NCBI RefSeq assembly: GCF_039538365.1
Contig: NZ_BAABCA010000001.1
Span: 496,001-560,000, forward strand
Direction: 5' to 3'
Length of the DNA stretch: 64,000 bases
Source of the DNA: Postechiella marina
GTDB taxonomy: Bacteria; Bacteroidota; Bacteroidia; Flavobacteriales; Flavobacteriaceae
The notes beneath the pieces are model-generated. The model had not been told where the DNA came from, made no database searches, and saw nothing but the letters and a program-made list of their open reading frames with translations. Position numbers and translations under genes: made by a program. Shown here piece after piece: positions 53,401 to 63,106 of this stretch; position 1 is the stretch's first letter; each line of letters starts with the position of its first letter.

Positions 53401-56400
53401 TTATTGCCGGAGGAATATCGACTTCTAAATTAATAGGAAGACTTACAGAACAGTTAGAAATGGTGTTATTAATTTTAATGTATACTGTTTCTGGGTTGTT
53501 TGTATTGGTATAATTTTCTGGGTCTGTAATAATATCTGTATTCAAATCTACACCTTCTTCTGTAGAGTGATAGGTTATTACAAGATTGTTTTGCCTTAAA
53601 TCTAAAATTTCCAATTCAGATAATGTTAAATCAAATGTTGTTAATCCGTCATAATTTGAGTCGCATACAACCAAAGGCGATGGCGTTGTGGTGTTTGGTA
53701 CTTGTATAACACTTAGCGTAAAATCTGTTATTCCGTGGCAGTAGGTTCCGTTAGTAATGCGAACATAAATGGATTGCGGATTGTAAGAATTCGTAAAAAT
53801 TGGATCTATAGGATTATAACCATACTCTGCATCGTAACTACTGGTATGAAGCGTAACAGTTAAGTTATCTGCTATTCCTTGTTTTATAAAATCTATGGTT
53901 GGATTTAAATCGAAGGTTTCTGAGCCATCGTTAGAAATATCGTCGCATACTGGTATATCTTCGGGCTCGTTAAAAAGCGGAACAGAGCCTACTTCAAGTT
54001 CAAAAGATGAGGTGCCAAAACACTCTTGGTCTGTGTAACTTTCTACTCTAACATATATGGTTTGCGGATTAGAAGTATTTTTATAAGCATTGTATTTATC
54101 GATAATATTGGTTCTGTCAATAGCATCTTGAGCAGTTTCAAAATAAAGTACATCTTTGCCATACTGTCCATTTAAAACATCTGGATCTTTTAGATAAAAA
54201 TAAAAATCTGCTTCATCATTAGCATCAGATTCACAGTTTTCAAAAATGCTAATATCTTCAAAAATGGGTAGTGTATTTATATTTACATATACCCACGATA
54301 TATTATAACAAGAAGTGGTTTTACTTTGCACTCTAAAGTAAAGGTATTGTCCGTTTACAGCTTCGTAAGCTGTAGGGTTGTCCATAGGGTTTTCGCCAGC
54401 AACAGCATTCCAATAATCGTCATAATAAGTAATATCTAAGTCTGTAGTATTTGCAACCACTTGAGGTAAACTAGCTGTTACATCTACAACATATCGTTCG
54501 TCTTGATCGTCATCACAAATAATAATATTATCTGGGTACCCTACAACAGGAGCAGTAATTATATTAATATCTATAGGTTTTACAACTACACAGCCGCTTT
54601 GCGTATTAGATACTCTTATAAATATTTGTTGTGGGTTTACCCAATTATAAAAGGTATCGCCTAGTCTGTTCTCGTCGTTAAGAGCATCAACTTCGGTTAA
54701 ATAATAATTTATACTCACAGGCGATATGCCTTTGGTTAAATCTCTACTAAAAGTTTCTAATAGAATAGAGGTGTAACCATCGGTGTCTGTATCGCAATAA
54801 TCTACGCTATCTATTTCGGGTAAAACCAAAGCAGGTTTTATAATTAAATCGACTAAAAAATCGACAACACATACATCGTCCACAACTCTTGTGTATAAAG
54901 TAGCAAGACTAGAGGTTACTAAATAAGGTGTGTTTTTATTTATGGGGTTGGTTTGATTGTCTAAATCGTCTTGAGATTCGTAAAATACAATATCTAAATC
55001 ACCATAATCTAGTTTTATATCTTTTTCTACATCTAGTAAATTAAAGTATTCTTGTCCATCATCCGAGTAATCATCACAAATTACATAATCTTGGTAGTTA
55101 ATACCGTAAAGTACTAAATTGGTTTGTAGCTCTACGGTAGAGATAGAAAAGCAGCCTGTAGTATCATCTTCTACACGAATATATACTAACTGGAAATATG
55201 GTGTAATGTTATTGTAATTTGTTTGGTTTGCAATTTCATTTTCGCCTGCCAATGCATCTTCTTCGGTTATATGGAATGTTGTTGTTGCATTGGTAACACC
55301 TTCTAGTACGCTAGGTATTACGGTAGTAAGGTCGAATGTTTCAATGCCATCTTCATCTTCTACACATTTATTAATCCAATGTCTACTCTTGTCTATTGCT
55401 GGGTTTTCTTGTACAGTAACATCCATTGTGGTTGTAGCGTAGCAACCTGTAAAAGAATTATAAACTCTAACATAAAGTGTATCTGTTAGGTTTACGTTTG
55501 TGTATGGTGCGTATATTTGGTACCATCCAGAATCTGCATCTTCTTGTGTGTAATGGTAAGTAACCTGCAGGCTATTATCTCCGCCAGTTATTTCGTCGTT
55601 TGCCTGCCATAAATCTATAACGGTAAAACCATCGTTTTCTTGATCGTCGCAAACAATTAAAGGAGCTGGTTTATTAATTTTAGGCGATTCGTTTACAACT
55701 AAATTAAATGTAGGATAGGCTAAACAACCGTTAACTGTATCTTCTATTCTTACATATATTATTTGCGGATTGCTTGTGTTAGTAAAGTTTGATGTAATTG
55801 AATTGCTGTTGTTTTTGGCATCATCTTCAGATTTATGATAGGTTATATTGTATGTTCCTGAAGGTACAGAGTAAAGTATTTCGTAATATTTTAGATCTAA
55901 GTTAAAGCTTTCGAATCCATCGTTACTGCTATCGTCACATAGAATAAAATCAGAAATATCACCAGAAATTTGTTCGCCATTTAGAGTTACTTCTATTTCA
56001 TCTTCTATAATACACGACGACTCATTTACTTGCAGTGTTATTTCAACTTTATATACTCCAGATGTTAAGGCTGTATATGTAGCCTCTTTTTCGCCTACAA
56101 TTAAATTATCGTTTAAATACCAAGCGTATGTTGCGAGGTTATTATTTATATCGCCATTTAAATCTACCGTATTGGCACATGTAGAAAGATCTGGACCTAA
56201 ATCTACAGTAGCATTAAAGCTGTTACCTTCTATAAATACAGCAGAATCGAATTTGTAATCGGTTTGATCTGCAATTACTAATTTAATATGATATTTTACA
56301 TTAGGCGTAATACTTGTATTGGCTGTTAGTACAGTAGTTCTTCCATTAAAATTGGTGTCTCCAGAACCAAAACCATCAAAATATGCTTCGTTTTGTGCTG

Positions 56401-57001
56401 CACAGAAACCTACAATATTTTGGTGTATAGTTTTTGTGTTTACAGGTGTGTTTGTTCCTGGAATTAGAGCAATGTTGGTATATGGATCTGTGGAGCCTGC
56501 TTCTTTTATTAAAAAAGCGAATCCGTCTGAATAGTTACATGGGTTGTCTTCATAATATTCTTCGGAAGCCAATAGATAATTAAATTGTACTTGATTTGAA
56601 AAGGATACAAAATCGAACTCAATGGATGTTGCATTTAACGTGTTACTAATGCCAAGAGCAGTTTCTAAATCGTTATCTGTTCCCCAACCATCATCTCCTT
56701 CTGCTAAAATTGCAGTGTTTGCTGTGTTACCAGCAGCATTTACGCTACCAGTAGATAGTACTATTCCGTTTTTAAAAGGAAAATTAGATGATGCTTTTTC
56801 AAAGTAGCCATAACTTTCTAAACTACTAGATTGTCCGTTTACAGTAGAGGATATGTTAGTTATTTCTACACATCCTTCTGCTAGGTTATTTAAAATAAGT
56901 TGCTCTAAAGATATAGAGCTATCTGTGGTAATTTGTTGGGCTTCTGCTTTATATGTAAATAATAAATACAGAAAAAAAGCTAGCGAAAAAATAGGCTTCA
57001 T
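50492..57001 (-). CDS. Giant T9SS-secreted protein with choice-of-anchor-L domain and about 17 tandem repeats
   Basis: A 2169-residue secreted protein with signal peptide ending AEA. In order: a choice-of-anchor-L-type domain (about 40-260, GYFEKASSNFPFKNGIVLSTG), an Ig-like segment, about 17 repeats of 85-95 residues (about 350-1900), a PKD-like segment, and a C-terminal T9SS type B sorting domain (last 85 residues, KFVTPNGDGQFDTWHI ... GWDGTYNGVKMPTDDYW ... KR). Each repeat opens with a CDD-type motif and DG, has an xxYHxxxxDA segment and closes with IYVRV..xxxGC, so two Cys per repeat are likely to form a disulfide. It is followed by uvrB and preceded by a related gene. Function is probably adhesion. 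Confidence 0.88.
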   Translation of the reverse strand: MKPIFSLAFFLYLLFTYKAEAQQITTDSSISLEQLILNNLAEGCVEITNISSTVNGQSSSLESYGYFEKASSNFPFKNGIVLSTGSVNAAGNTANTAILAEGDDGWGTDNDLETALGISNTLNATSIEFDFVSFSNQVQFNYLLASEEYYEDNPCNYSDGFAFLIKEAGSTDPYTNIALIPGTNTPVNTKTIHQNIVGFCAAQNEAYFDGFGSGDTNFNGRTTVLTANTSITPNVKYHIKLVIADQTDYKFDSAVFIEGNSFNATVDLGPDLSTCANTVDLNGDINNNLATYAWYLNDNLIVGEKEATYTALTSGVYKVEITLQVNESSCIIEDEIEVTLNGEQISGDISDFILCDDSSNDGFESFNLDLKYYEILYSVPSGTYNITYHKSEDDAKNNSNSITSNFTNTSNPQIIYVRIEDTVNGCLAYPTFNLVVNESPKINKPAPLIVCDDQENDGFTVIDLWQANDEITGGDNSLQVTYHYTQEDADSGWYQIYAPYTNVNLTDTLYVRVYNSFTGCYATTTMDVTVQENPAIDKSRHWINKCVEDEDGIETFDLTTVIPSVLEGVTNATTTFHITEEDALAGENEIANQTNYNNITPYFQLVYIRVEDDTTGCFSISTVELQTNLVLYGINYQDYVICDDYSDDGQEYFNLLDVEKDIKLDYGDLDIVFYESQDDLDNQTNPINKNTPYLVTSSLATLYTRVVDDVCVVDFLVDLIIKPALVLPEIDSVDYCDTDTDGYTSILLETFSRDLTKGISPVSINYYLTEVDALNDENRLGDTFYNWVNPQQIFIRVSNTQSGCVVVKPIDINIITAPVVGYPDNIIICDDDQDERYVVDVTASLPQVVANTTDLDITYYDDYWNAVAGENPMDNPTAYEAVNGQYLYFRVQSKTTSCYNISWVYVNINTLPIFEDISIFENCESDANDEADFYFYLKDPDVLNGQYGKDVLYFETAQDAIDRTNIIDKYNAYKNTSNPQTIYVRVESYTDQECFGTSSFELEVGSVPLFNEPEDIPVCDDISNDGSETFDLNPTIDFIKQGIADNLTVTLHTSSYDAEYGYNPIDPIFTNSYNPQSIYVRITNGTYCHGITDFTLSVIQVPNTTTPSPLVVCDSNYDGLTTFDLTLSELEILDLRQNNLVITYHSTEEGVDLNTDIITDPENYTNTNNPETVYIKINNTISNCSVSLPINLEVDIPPAINDFQEHEICDNSSNYFNLNDISTKLINNDPDAVITYHTSNTEAENGTNAFNIDYTYNTTNDIIYARVESATRGCHYVYPFQLIVSPVPVAHQPSDMETCDDASADTFETFNLRTQDNAVYGNQNPNDFTITYHDNNNAALNGESALSDNYNAQNGQIIYIRIENNVTGCFDTTQFNTIVHDYPNQVTPLVQCDIDYDETVVFNISENESNLFATASSNITISYFDDFSLIDDDASAITDPANYTNKNNPQTIYIKAYNISADCYNVIEQELNVTSPPVINQFETHEICDNYASYFDLNIINNIIVTNNSDAVITYYTNKADAEAYTNPISTDYTYSTIKDTIYIRIESVARGCHYVYPFQLIVTPLPTANQPSNMEACDDESADKFEVFNLKMQDNSIYGNQNPNNFTITYYDSNNAAINKTSALPDNYNAQNQQNIFARIENNNTGCYSITQFTTIVHDYPNQVNTIVQCDMDYDETVVFNISKNESDLLATASANIIISYFDDFSLLDNDASAISNPKNYTNKSNPQTIYIKVFNTSANCYNVVEQELKVTSPPAINQFETHEICDNPTRYFNLNEINTIIVNNDADALITYYANAANAELGTDAISTDYTYTSYNDTIYIRIESASRGCHYVYPFQLIVNPLPIANKPSDIEACDTDYDNIYGFDFSQQNSIILGNQNPTDFNFSYYLTEEDAIAKTNILANIHQVDAESMIYARIENIKTGCFSTTNFMATVRRKPINTVENQVICLENFPLVVNAETGFANDTYLWLPNGETTASIEITEIGTYSLTITSAYGCQTTNTFNVIESEQANIEITETVDFSDPNNITITVSGIGDYYYQLDEDEPQRSNFFQNVGIGPHLITVIDANGCLSISKEVMVIDVPKFVTPNGDGQFDTWHITGVNQLIGTIIYIYSRQGKLLKTLPHTSSGWDGTYNGVKMPTDDYWYLAHVFYKGKEFELKGHFTLKR
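51690..53420 (-). repeat. DNA-level super-repeat of about 0.83 kb inside the giant gene
   Basis: The sequence CAAATTTCGTGAGTTTCAAA starts at about 51703 and again at about 52542, and a diverged form (CAAATTTCGTGTTCTTG) occurs at about 53365. The spacings are about 840 and 823 bases. Each period encodes three protein repeats (Cys motifs EICDN, then ETCDD or EACDD, then VQCD), so the unit is a block of three domains copied in tandem about two and a half times, with high DNA identity between the first two copies seen here. Confidence 0.75.
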
Positions 57002-57092
57002 GCTAGGAGTGGTTTTGTATAATTTGCCTAGTTAGTTGCAAATAATTGGTTAATAGCTATTGTAAATTTATATATTATATAGACACAAAGCC

Positions 57093-57137
57093 ATACCTAT
57101 AAGTAGGTATATTTAACATATTCGCTTATATGTTAAA
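57093..57137. promoter_or_regulatory. Two adjacent inverted repeats upstream of the giant gene
   Basis: ATACCTA-TAAG-TAGGTAT (57093-57110) and TTTAACATA-TTCGCTTA-TATGTTAAA (57112-57137) are perfect 7- and 9-base inverted repeats placed end to end, 92-136 bases upstream of the ATG at 57001. No T-run follows either arm on the minus strand, so operators are more likely than terminators. Confidence 0.4.
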
Positions 57138-57205
57138 ATTTTTGGATATACTACCAAATATTTTTAAAATTAATACTTAATAAATAGATTATTAGATGGT
57201 TAAAG

Positions 57206-60200
57206 CTATCTCTTTAAGGTAAAATGTCCCATAAACTCTCTACCATCTTGTAATAAAACTCTAAACCAATAATCGTCTGCAGGCATTGGAGCGCCATTAA
57301 AGTTTCCATCCCAACCTGGTGAAAGCGGACTTATTTGTTTTAATAGTTTACCATATCTATTGTAAATAATAATATTGCTATTGGGCTGTATATTGGCACC
57401 AATTCCTTTTATTTTCCAATAATCATTTTGGCCATCTCCGTTAGGAGTAAAATATTTGGCATGTCCAATTACAGAAATATCAAGTGTTGTAGATCCGCAA
57501 ATTTCATCATTTATGTAAATGGTGTAAAAACCAGCTCTAACATTTTCGAAAACTGGATCGCTTTGATAATTTATAAAAGGCGAGCCTTCTTCTCTTAAAG
57601 CAAACTCGTAATTTCCAGACCCTAAATTAGTAGTGTTTATGGTAACTGAATTGTTTTTAGAGAGGTCTACAATGCTAACATCGTTATTGGTAATTGTCGC
57701 TCTTTCTGATGCATCAACAGTAATGGTTCTAGTTCTAGAACAGCCAGTACCATCTGTTTTTGTTAGTGTTACAGCATATGTTCCTGGTGTAGATACGGTA
57801 ATGGATTCGTCGTTCGAAATAAACTCATTAGTAATAGTACCATCTGTGCTTGTCCATCTCCATTCGTAATCAAAACTATCTATAACACTAGCTTTAGTAA
57901 CATCTAAATCTATAGAAAAAGTAGGATCTGACGAGCAAACAATTCTAGGAGATTCTACACTAAAGTTTGGGAGAGGGTTTACTATTAAATCTATATTTGT
58001 ATTTGCTGTACAGGTATTATTTGTTGGGTTTATAACTTCTATAGCAATGGTTTGGTTGCTTGATATTAGTGTGGTAGGTAATGTTGTAGCATTGGTTATT
58101 GCTGTTCCTAATTCATCAATATAGCTAAAATAAATTTCCATGCCTGTTTGGGCTCCTAAAACGGTGTTTTGTACTGCAGATAAATCGAATGGGTATAAAC
58201 CATCGTCGTCTATGTCTCCTGCGCTACCATCGCATACAGGAGCAATAGTTACGGGGTTTGCAACAGGTTGTTCATCTACAATAAAATCTATAGTTGTAGT
58301 GTCTGAACATGCACCATCAGGATCTGAGGTCGTATTGTTGGTTACAACAACCGTTATGGTTTGATTTTCTGTTAAAAATGTAGACTGGATAGGGCTTGTT
58401 ACTCGAGTACCATCTGAATATAACAGCGGAGAATCGGTGGCGTCGAAATAGGTAATGGTAACATTATTAGGGTTTTGTCCGTTTAAAATATTGGCTTCTA
58501 GTTGCGATGTGTCAAATGGATACGATAATACACTATCGTTTGTATCGTAATCGCAAACTCTAGTAAAACTTACAGGGTTTGCTGTTGGTAACGATTCTAC
58601 AATCAATAAATCTGTAAACTCTTCTAAGCCTAGGCAATTGTTACCTAAATCGCTTTTTACGCGTACCCAAATGGTTTGCATATTTGGAGAATTTGTGTTT
58701 TGATGGTTGCTAATATCTGGTATTTCGTTTGTTTCTAACTCGGCATCAATTTGACTTTCGTAAAAATGAACGCTTACCGTAAAGGTTGGGAAAATAACGT
58801 TAGAGATATGCGTAGCAAGGTTGGACATATCGAAGGTAGATATACCATCTCTAACATCTGTACCATCATCACATTGATAAATTGAATTTGGGGTGTAAGT
58901 TCCTAAAGCAGCACTAGATGGACTAACAGCTAAAGAAAGCGGAACAATTCTAGCGCATCCATTCGGATTTTCTACACGTATCCATACGGTCTCGGTAGTA
59001 AAGCCCAAACCATCTTGGTAGTTTGCTGGGTCTGGTATTGTTGTGCCATTTGTATTGGCTTCGTTTTGGTCATCATAATAAGTAAAAGTATACCCCTCAG
59101 CACTGTAATTAGGATTAATTTCTTCTTTAATTCTATTTAAAGTTAAATTGAAAAAAGCTTGTCCATCATTAGAATCGTCATCACATTGCGTATAAATATT
59201 AGGATTACTAACTTGTGGTAGTTGGTATACTTCGATATCGAAAGCGGTATCTGCATAGCACATATCTAATAGGCTATTTGTTTCTCTAACATAAATAGTT
59301 TGACCACCTGCAGTTGTATTTGTAAAAGCAGAAGGTGTTGTTATTTGGTTGTCAGGTTGTCTGCTAGCATCTGTATAATAGGTTAGTGCAAAATCTGTAG
59401 CGCTTTGCCCATTAAGTATTTCTGTTTCACGCTGTGTTAAATCGAAAATAATATAACCATCGGTGTCTGTACCTACAGATGTATTGTCACATTCTTGAAT
59501 AGGTGTTACATTTGGAGGAGTTAAAGGTACTGGTGTTTCATAAACTTCTATATTAAAACTAGAAGTAGCATAACATGCTGTATTCGCATCATTTTCTACA
59601 CGTGCATAAATGGTTGTATTTCCACTCTCAAAAGGACTTGTAATTATTGGTGTGCCAGCATTAGCATCGGCTTGTGTAGCGTGGTATGTTATTGTTTGTC
59701 CAAAAGCAGTACTAATATCGTCGTTTTGTAATATTAAGTTAAAAGATGCGGTACCGTTATTGTCGCTATCGCATAGTTGCATAGTAGGAGCGGTATTTGC
59801 AATAGGTAATTTGCTTACGGTTAAAGTTATTTCGTCTGAATAGAAATTACAACTGTTTCCATTTCTATTTAATAAGGCTCTGTATTGGTAATTGTTTATT
59901 GTAGTAGGAGCAGATGTAATATTTAAATCTGCAGTTTGTGCACCACTGTATAAAGCATCATCTGTAATGGAGTTCCAGTTTGTACCATCTGTGCTAACTT
60001 CCCATTGAATAAAGTCTATAGTAGCAAGGCTAATAGATATTGTTGTGTTAGAATACTCGCATACTTCTGTGTCAATTGGTTCTGTAGTAATAGTTATAGG
60101 TGCTGCTGTAGAGTAATTTGGATCTGGTAATGTATATCCGTTTGATGAGCTTGTAACTAACCCATTAGCATCTACAGTAACAGGGCTATTACCTATAATA

Positions 60201-62959
60201 TTGTCGCTATCTGGATCAGTAAATCCAGCCTCAATAACATCGTTACAGCCATCGCCATCACTATCATAATCTAAATAATCAAAAATACTATTGGCATTAA
60301 TATCGCTAATAATATAATCTAAACTTCCGCTATCTGGAGCAGTTTCTGCAGAGTCTACTAAGCCATTTAAATCTGTTGGCCCCATCCAATCTACAATGCC
60401 ATTAACATCGGTGTCGGATAGGTGAGAACCATAACCACCAGATTCTAATAAATCGTAGACACCATCATTATCGCTATCTAAGTCATAAAAATCGGGTATA
60501 CCATCACTGTCAGAGTCAATAGCAGATGGGATGTTATTATATGCATCGTCAAGACCATTTAAATCGGAGTCAATTCCAGATAAAAGTATTAGAGCACCTG
60601 TGCCTTCTATATAATCTGGAATACCATCATTGTCGCTGTCTAAATCTAAATCATCTTTAATACCATCGCCATCGTTATCATTTTTAAAGCAAGTTAAAGA
60701 CAGGATACCGTTAAAAATTGAGGTGCCTGTGGTGTTAGATAGTTTGTGAATAAAAGAAAATGAATCGACTTGATTTGCCAAAAATTGATACGGAGTCGAA
60801 CCGGTAGGTGATGGATTTATTTTAAAATGAATTTCTGAACCAGAAGTTATTGTAATTCCTGTTTCGAAAACACCATCAAAATTAGTATCTACAAGTAATC
60901 TATCATCAGGATCTACTAATGTTATGTTTTTATTTGAAGGCAAAATTTTAGCAATAAAAAATTCACCATTAACAGATGCGTGCGTAACAGCTATGTCTTC
61001 TATAAACTTCATGTTAATAGGTTCTGAAAACGAAATAGTGTAGTTGTTTTCTGCATTACTATCTTGCGGTATTTCGCTAGTAAAATTACCTGTTCCTGTT
61101 AGTCTTAATTGGTTAGTACCGGTGCTTAAACGACTAGAAGATATGTTATTAGTGGCTATAGAAGAATTAATAGACCCATCTTGAAATCTAAGTATTGGAG
61201 GTCTTGTGTTAGAAAGGTCTAAAACAACATCTCCTTTAGATTCGGTGCAGTTTAATATGCCATCATTATCATTATCTATATCTATATTATCTATAATACC
61301 ATCATTATCTTTGTCGTCTGGACAAATACTTACAGGTACTTCTACAGATTCTAAAATTAATCCAGAACATACTATTTCTCCTATTAATTTATATTTTCCT
61401 GGCACTGTTGGCGTAATATCTGGCGTGCTAATACCAGTGGTTACATATCCTGTTCCGTCGTCGTACCACCATTCATAATTATCGAAACTTGCAGTATTTG
61501 CAGCAGATAGTGTTACGTTAGGAATACAGTTTCCTAAGGTAACAAATTGGGCATCAAAATTAATTTCTGGTGGCGATGGAAAGCCTGAATAAAAACTACC
61601 AGAAGTAGCAGAGCCATTATAATTAAAGTAGGCACAATATAGCTCGTCGCTACTTTGTACAGAAACATTACCAAAAAGGTTTGTAAGTTTGTATGTTACG
61701 TAGTCTGGTTTTCCAGATACTGCATTAGCACTACCAATAGGAAAATTTTGAGTTTCGTTATTTACCGTTACAGTGGCGCCAACCTTGGTTACAATAGTGA
61801 TACCGCCAGAGTAGTTTGTGTTACCAATATCTTCAATATTTGCAATATTATCTATATTGCCTCTAGCTTCGCAACTTAAAGGTGGTACAAAAAACATACC
61901 TTGGTTGGCTTCGCTTGGCGATCCGTTATTTCCTAAACCACCAATACCTTGATAGGCAAAAACATCTTGAGACGTTTCTACATACATATTTCCATTTGCA
62001 TTATAGCTACTGCCTTGAATGGCATAATATTCTCCTGCATTTATTGTTGCAATAGCGGTTGCACTGCCATTTATAAATATAGAAGTATTATCTGTATGAG
62101 CTACAATTAAGACGTTCTCCCAGTCGTTATTACCTACGCCTTTTACAAAAATATATTCTTTTCCAATTTTTGATAAACCAGCAATTTGATCTATACCATA
62201 GTCCCTACCGCTACCTGTGCCAAAACTACCATTTGCAGAACCACAGTTAACTACTATATTTTTAGTAGATGTAACAAGTGCACCTATTAATCCATCTCTG
62301 TTGGTTGTGGTTTGCTCGAAACTATTTGTGGCAATTGTGTAACTATCTCCTTTGTTTAAAGTAATGGTAATTGGAGTTGTACCAGAATAGTTTTTTATAA
62401 CTAAGCCTGTAGGTAAATTACTAAATGTAACTTCGGTATCGTCTTCTGTTGCCATTACAGACACAAAGCTTAAATAATTGTCTTGCGGGTTTGCATTTGT
62501 GTATGTGCCTATTCTAAAAGTAGTATCTAATGCAGAAACACCTTTGCTTACAAGCGCGCCAGCTTGTGCTCCTCCAGCTTCCATTCTTATAGATACATAA
62601 ACAACATCATCTGCTTCTATAATATAGCCTTGGTTGCTAACAACTCTACTTGATGCTGTTGATGCTATAAATAACTGCCCATTGCCATTGCCTATATAGA
62701 CTTCGCGTGGATTGAGGTTGGATACCACACCTGTAATATAACTTGCTGCAGGCTGGCCAACTGGAATTATAGTATACGATACATCTTTGTTACTTGGTGT
62801 AGATAGGTATATGTATTGATTTTCGGGGTTGGCGTTACCAAAGGCCGAGCTTGTTAATGGTGGTATATAATGTGTTTTACTTAGTTGCGAGAAGCCTTTA
62901 AATCCTAAAATTAAAAAAAGTAATATTAAGAGGTGGTTTTTATAGTAGTTGGTAAGCAT
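57206..62959 (-). CDS. Giant T9SS-secreted protein with IgGFc-binding-like N-terminus and TSP3 repeats
   Basis: A 1917-residue secreted protein with signal peptide ending FSQ. In order: an IgGFc-binding-type N-terminal domain (about 25-440, DNYLSFVSVMATEDDTEVTF), an Ig-like domain (about 475-560), calcium-binding thrombospondin type 3 repeats (DKDNDGIIDNIDIDNDNDG near 560 and several at about 770-930, such as DSDSDGIPDFYDLDSDNDG), Ig-like and six CD-motif repeats (about 1060-1690), and the T9SS type B sorting domain (last 85 residues, YFTPNGDGQNDYW to TLKR). The repeats resemble those of the 2169-residue neighbour, so they are paralogues with different N-terminal heads. Adhesion is inferred. 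Confidence 0.88.
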   Translation of the reverse strand: MLTNYYKNHLLILLFLILGFKGFSQLSKTHYIPPLTSSAFGNANPENQYIYLSTPSNKDVSYTIIPVGQPAASYITGVVSNLNPREVYIGNGNGQLFIASTASSRVVSNQGYIIEADDVVYVSIRMEAGGAQAGALVSKGVSALDTTFRIGTYTNANPQDNYLSFVSVMATEDDTEVTFSNLPTGLVIKNYSGTTPITITLNKGDSYTIATNSFEQTTTNRDGLIGALVTSTKNIVVNCGSANGSFGTGSGRDYGIDQIAGLSKIGKEYIFVKGVGNNDWENVLIVAHTDNTSIFINGSATAIATINAGEYYAIQGSSYNANGNMYVETSQDVFAYQGIGGLGNNGSPSEANQGMFFVPPLSCEARGNIDNIANIEDIGNTNYSGGITIVTKVGATVTVNNETQNFPIGSANAVSGKPDYVTYKLTNLFGNVSVQSSDELYCAYFNYNGSATSGSFYSGFPSPPEINFDAQFVTLGNCIPNVTLSAANTASFDNYEWWYDDGTGYVTTGISTPDITPTVPGKYKLIGEIVCSGLILESVEVPVSICPDDKDNDGIIDNIDIDNDNDGILNCTESKGDVVLDLSNTRPPILRFQDGSINSSIATNNISSSRLSTGTNQLRLTGTGNFTSEIPQDSNAENNYTISFSEPINMKFIEDIAVTHASVNGEFFIAKILPSNKNITLVDPDDRLLVDTNFDGVFETGITITSGSEIHFKINPSPTGSTPYQFLANQVDSFSFIHKLSNTTGTSIFNGILSLTCFKNDNDGDGIKDDLDLDSDNDGIPDYIEGTGALILLSGIDSDLNGLDDAYNNIPSAIDSDSDGIPDFYDLDSDNDGVYDLLESGGYGSHLSDTDVNGIVDWMGPTDLNGLVDSAETAPDSGSLDYIISDINANSIFDYLDYDSDGDGCNDVIEAGFTDPDSDNIIGNSPVTVDANGLVTSSSNGYTLPDPNYSTAAPITITTEPIDTEVCEYSNTTISISLATIDFIQWEVSTDGTNWNSITDDALYSGAQTADLNITSAPTTINNYQYRALLNRNGNSCNFYSDEITLTVSKLPIANTAPTMQLCDSDNNGTASFNLILQNDDISTAFGQTITYHATQADANAGTPIITSPFESGNTTIYARVENDANTACYATSSFNIEVYETPVPLTPPNVTPIQECDNTSVGTDTDGYIIFDLTQRETEILNGQSATDFALTYYTDASRQPDNQITTPSAFTNTTAGGQTIYVRETNSLLDMCYADTAFDIEVYQLPQVSNPNIYTQCDDDSNDGQAFFNLTLNRIKEEINPNYSAEGYTFTYYDDQNEANTNGTTIPDPANYQDGLGFTTETVWIRVENPNGCARIVPLSLAVSPSSAALGTYTPNSIYQCDDGTDVRDGISTFDMSNLATHISNVIFPTFTVSVHFYESQIDAELETNEIPDISNHQNTNSPNMQTIWVRVKSDLGNNCLGLEEFTDLLIVESLPTANPVSFTRVCDYDTNDSVLSYPFDTSQLEANILNGQNPNNVTITYFDATDSPLLYSDGTRVTSPIQSTFLTENQTITVVVTNNTTSDPDGACSDTTTIDFIVDEQPVANPVTIAPVCDGSAGDIDDDGLYPFDLSAVQNTVLGAQTGMEIYFSYIDELGTAITNATTLPTTLISSNQTIAIEVINPTNNTCTANTNIDLIVNPLPNFSVESPRIVCSSDPTFSIDLDVTKASVIDSFDYEWRWTSTDGTITNEFISNDESITVSTPGTYAVTLTKTDGTGCSRTRTITVDASERATITNNDVSIVDLSKNNSVTINTTNLGSGNYEFALREEGSPFINYQSDPVFENVRAGFYTIYINDEICGSTTLDISVIGHAKYFTPNGDGQNDYWKIKGIGANIQPNSNIIIYNRYGKLLKQISPLSPGWDGNFNGAPMPADDYWFRVLLQDGREFMGHFTLKR

Positions 62960-63106
62960 TTAAAACTTAAATAATGTTGGTTATTATACAATTAAAATTG
63001 TGCCAATAACTAATTTAGCACATTTAATTATATTTGACCGCTAAAATTATAAAAGGTTTAATTATTTAAGATAAAAGGAGCGAAATTGCTGATTATTAGT
63101 TCTGTT

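Noticed and set aside
51690..53420. Possible CRISPR-like or noncoding repeat array
   Set aside because: The period is about 0.83 kb, and the sequence is one continuous reading frame encoding secreted-protein repeats. It lacks short spacers and cas genes.
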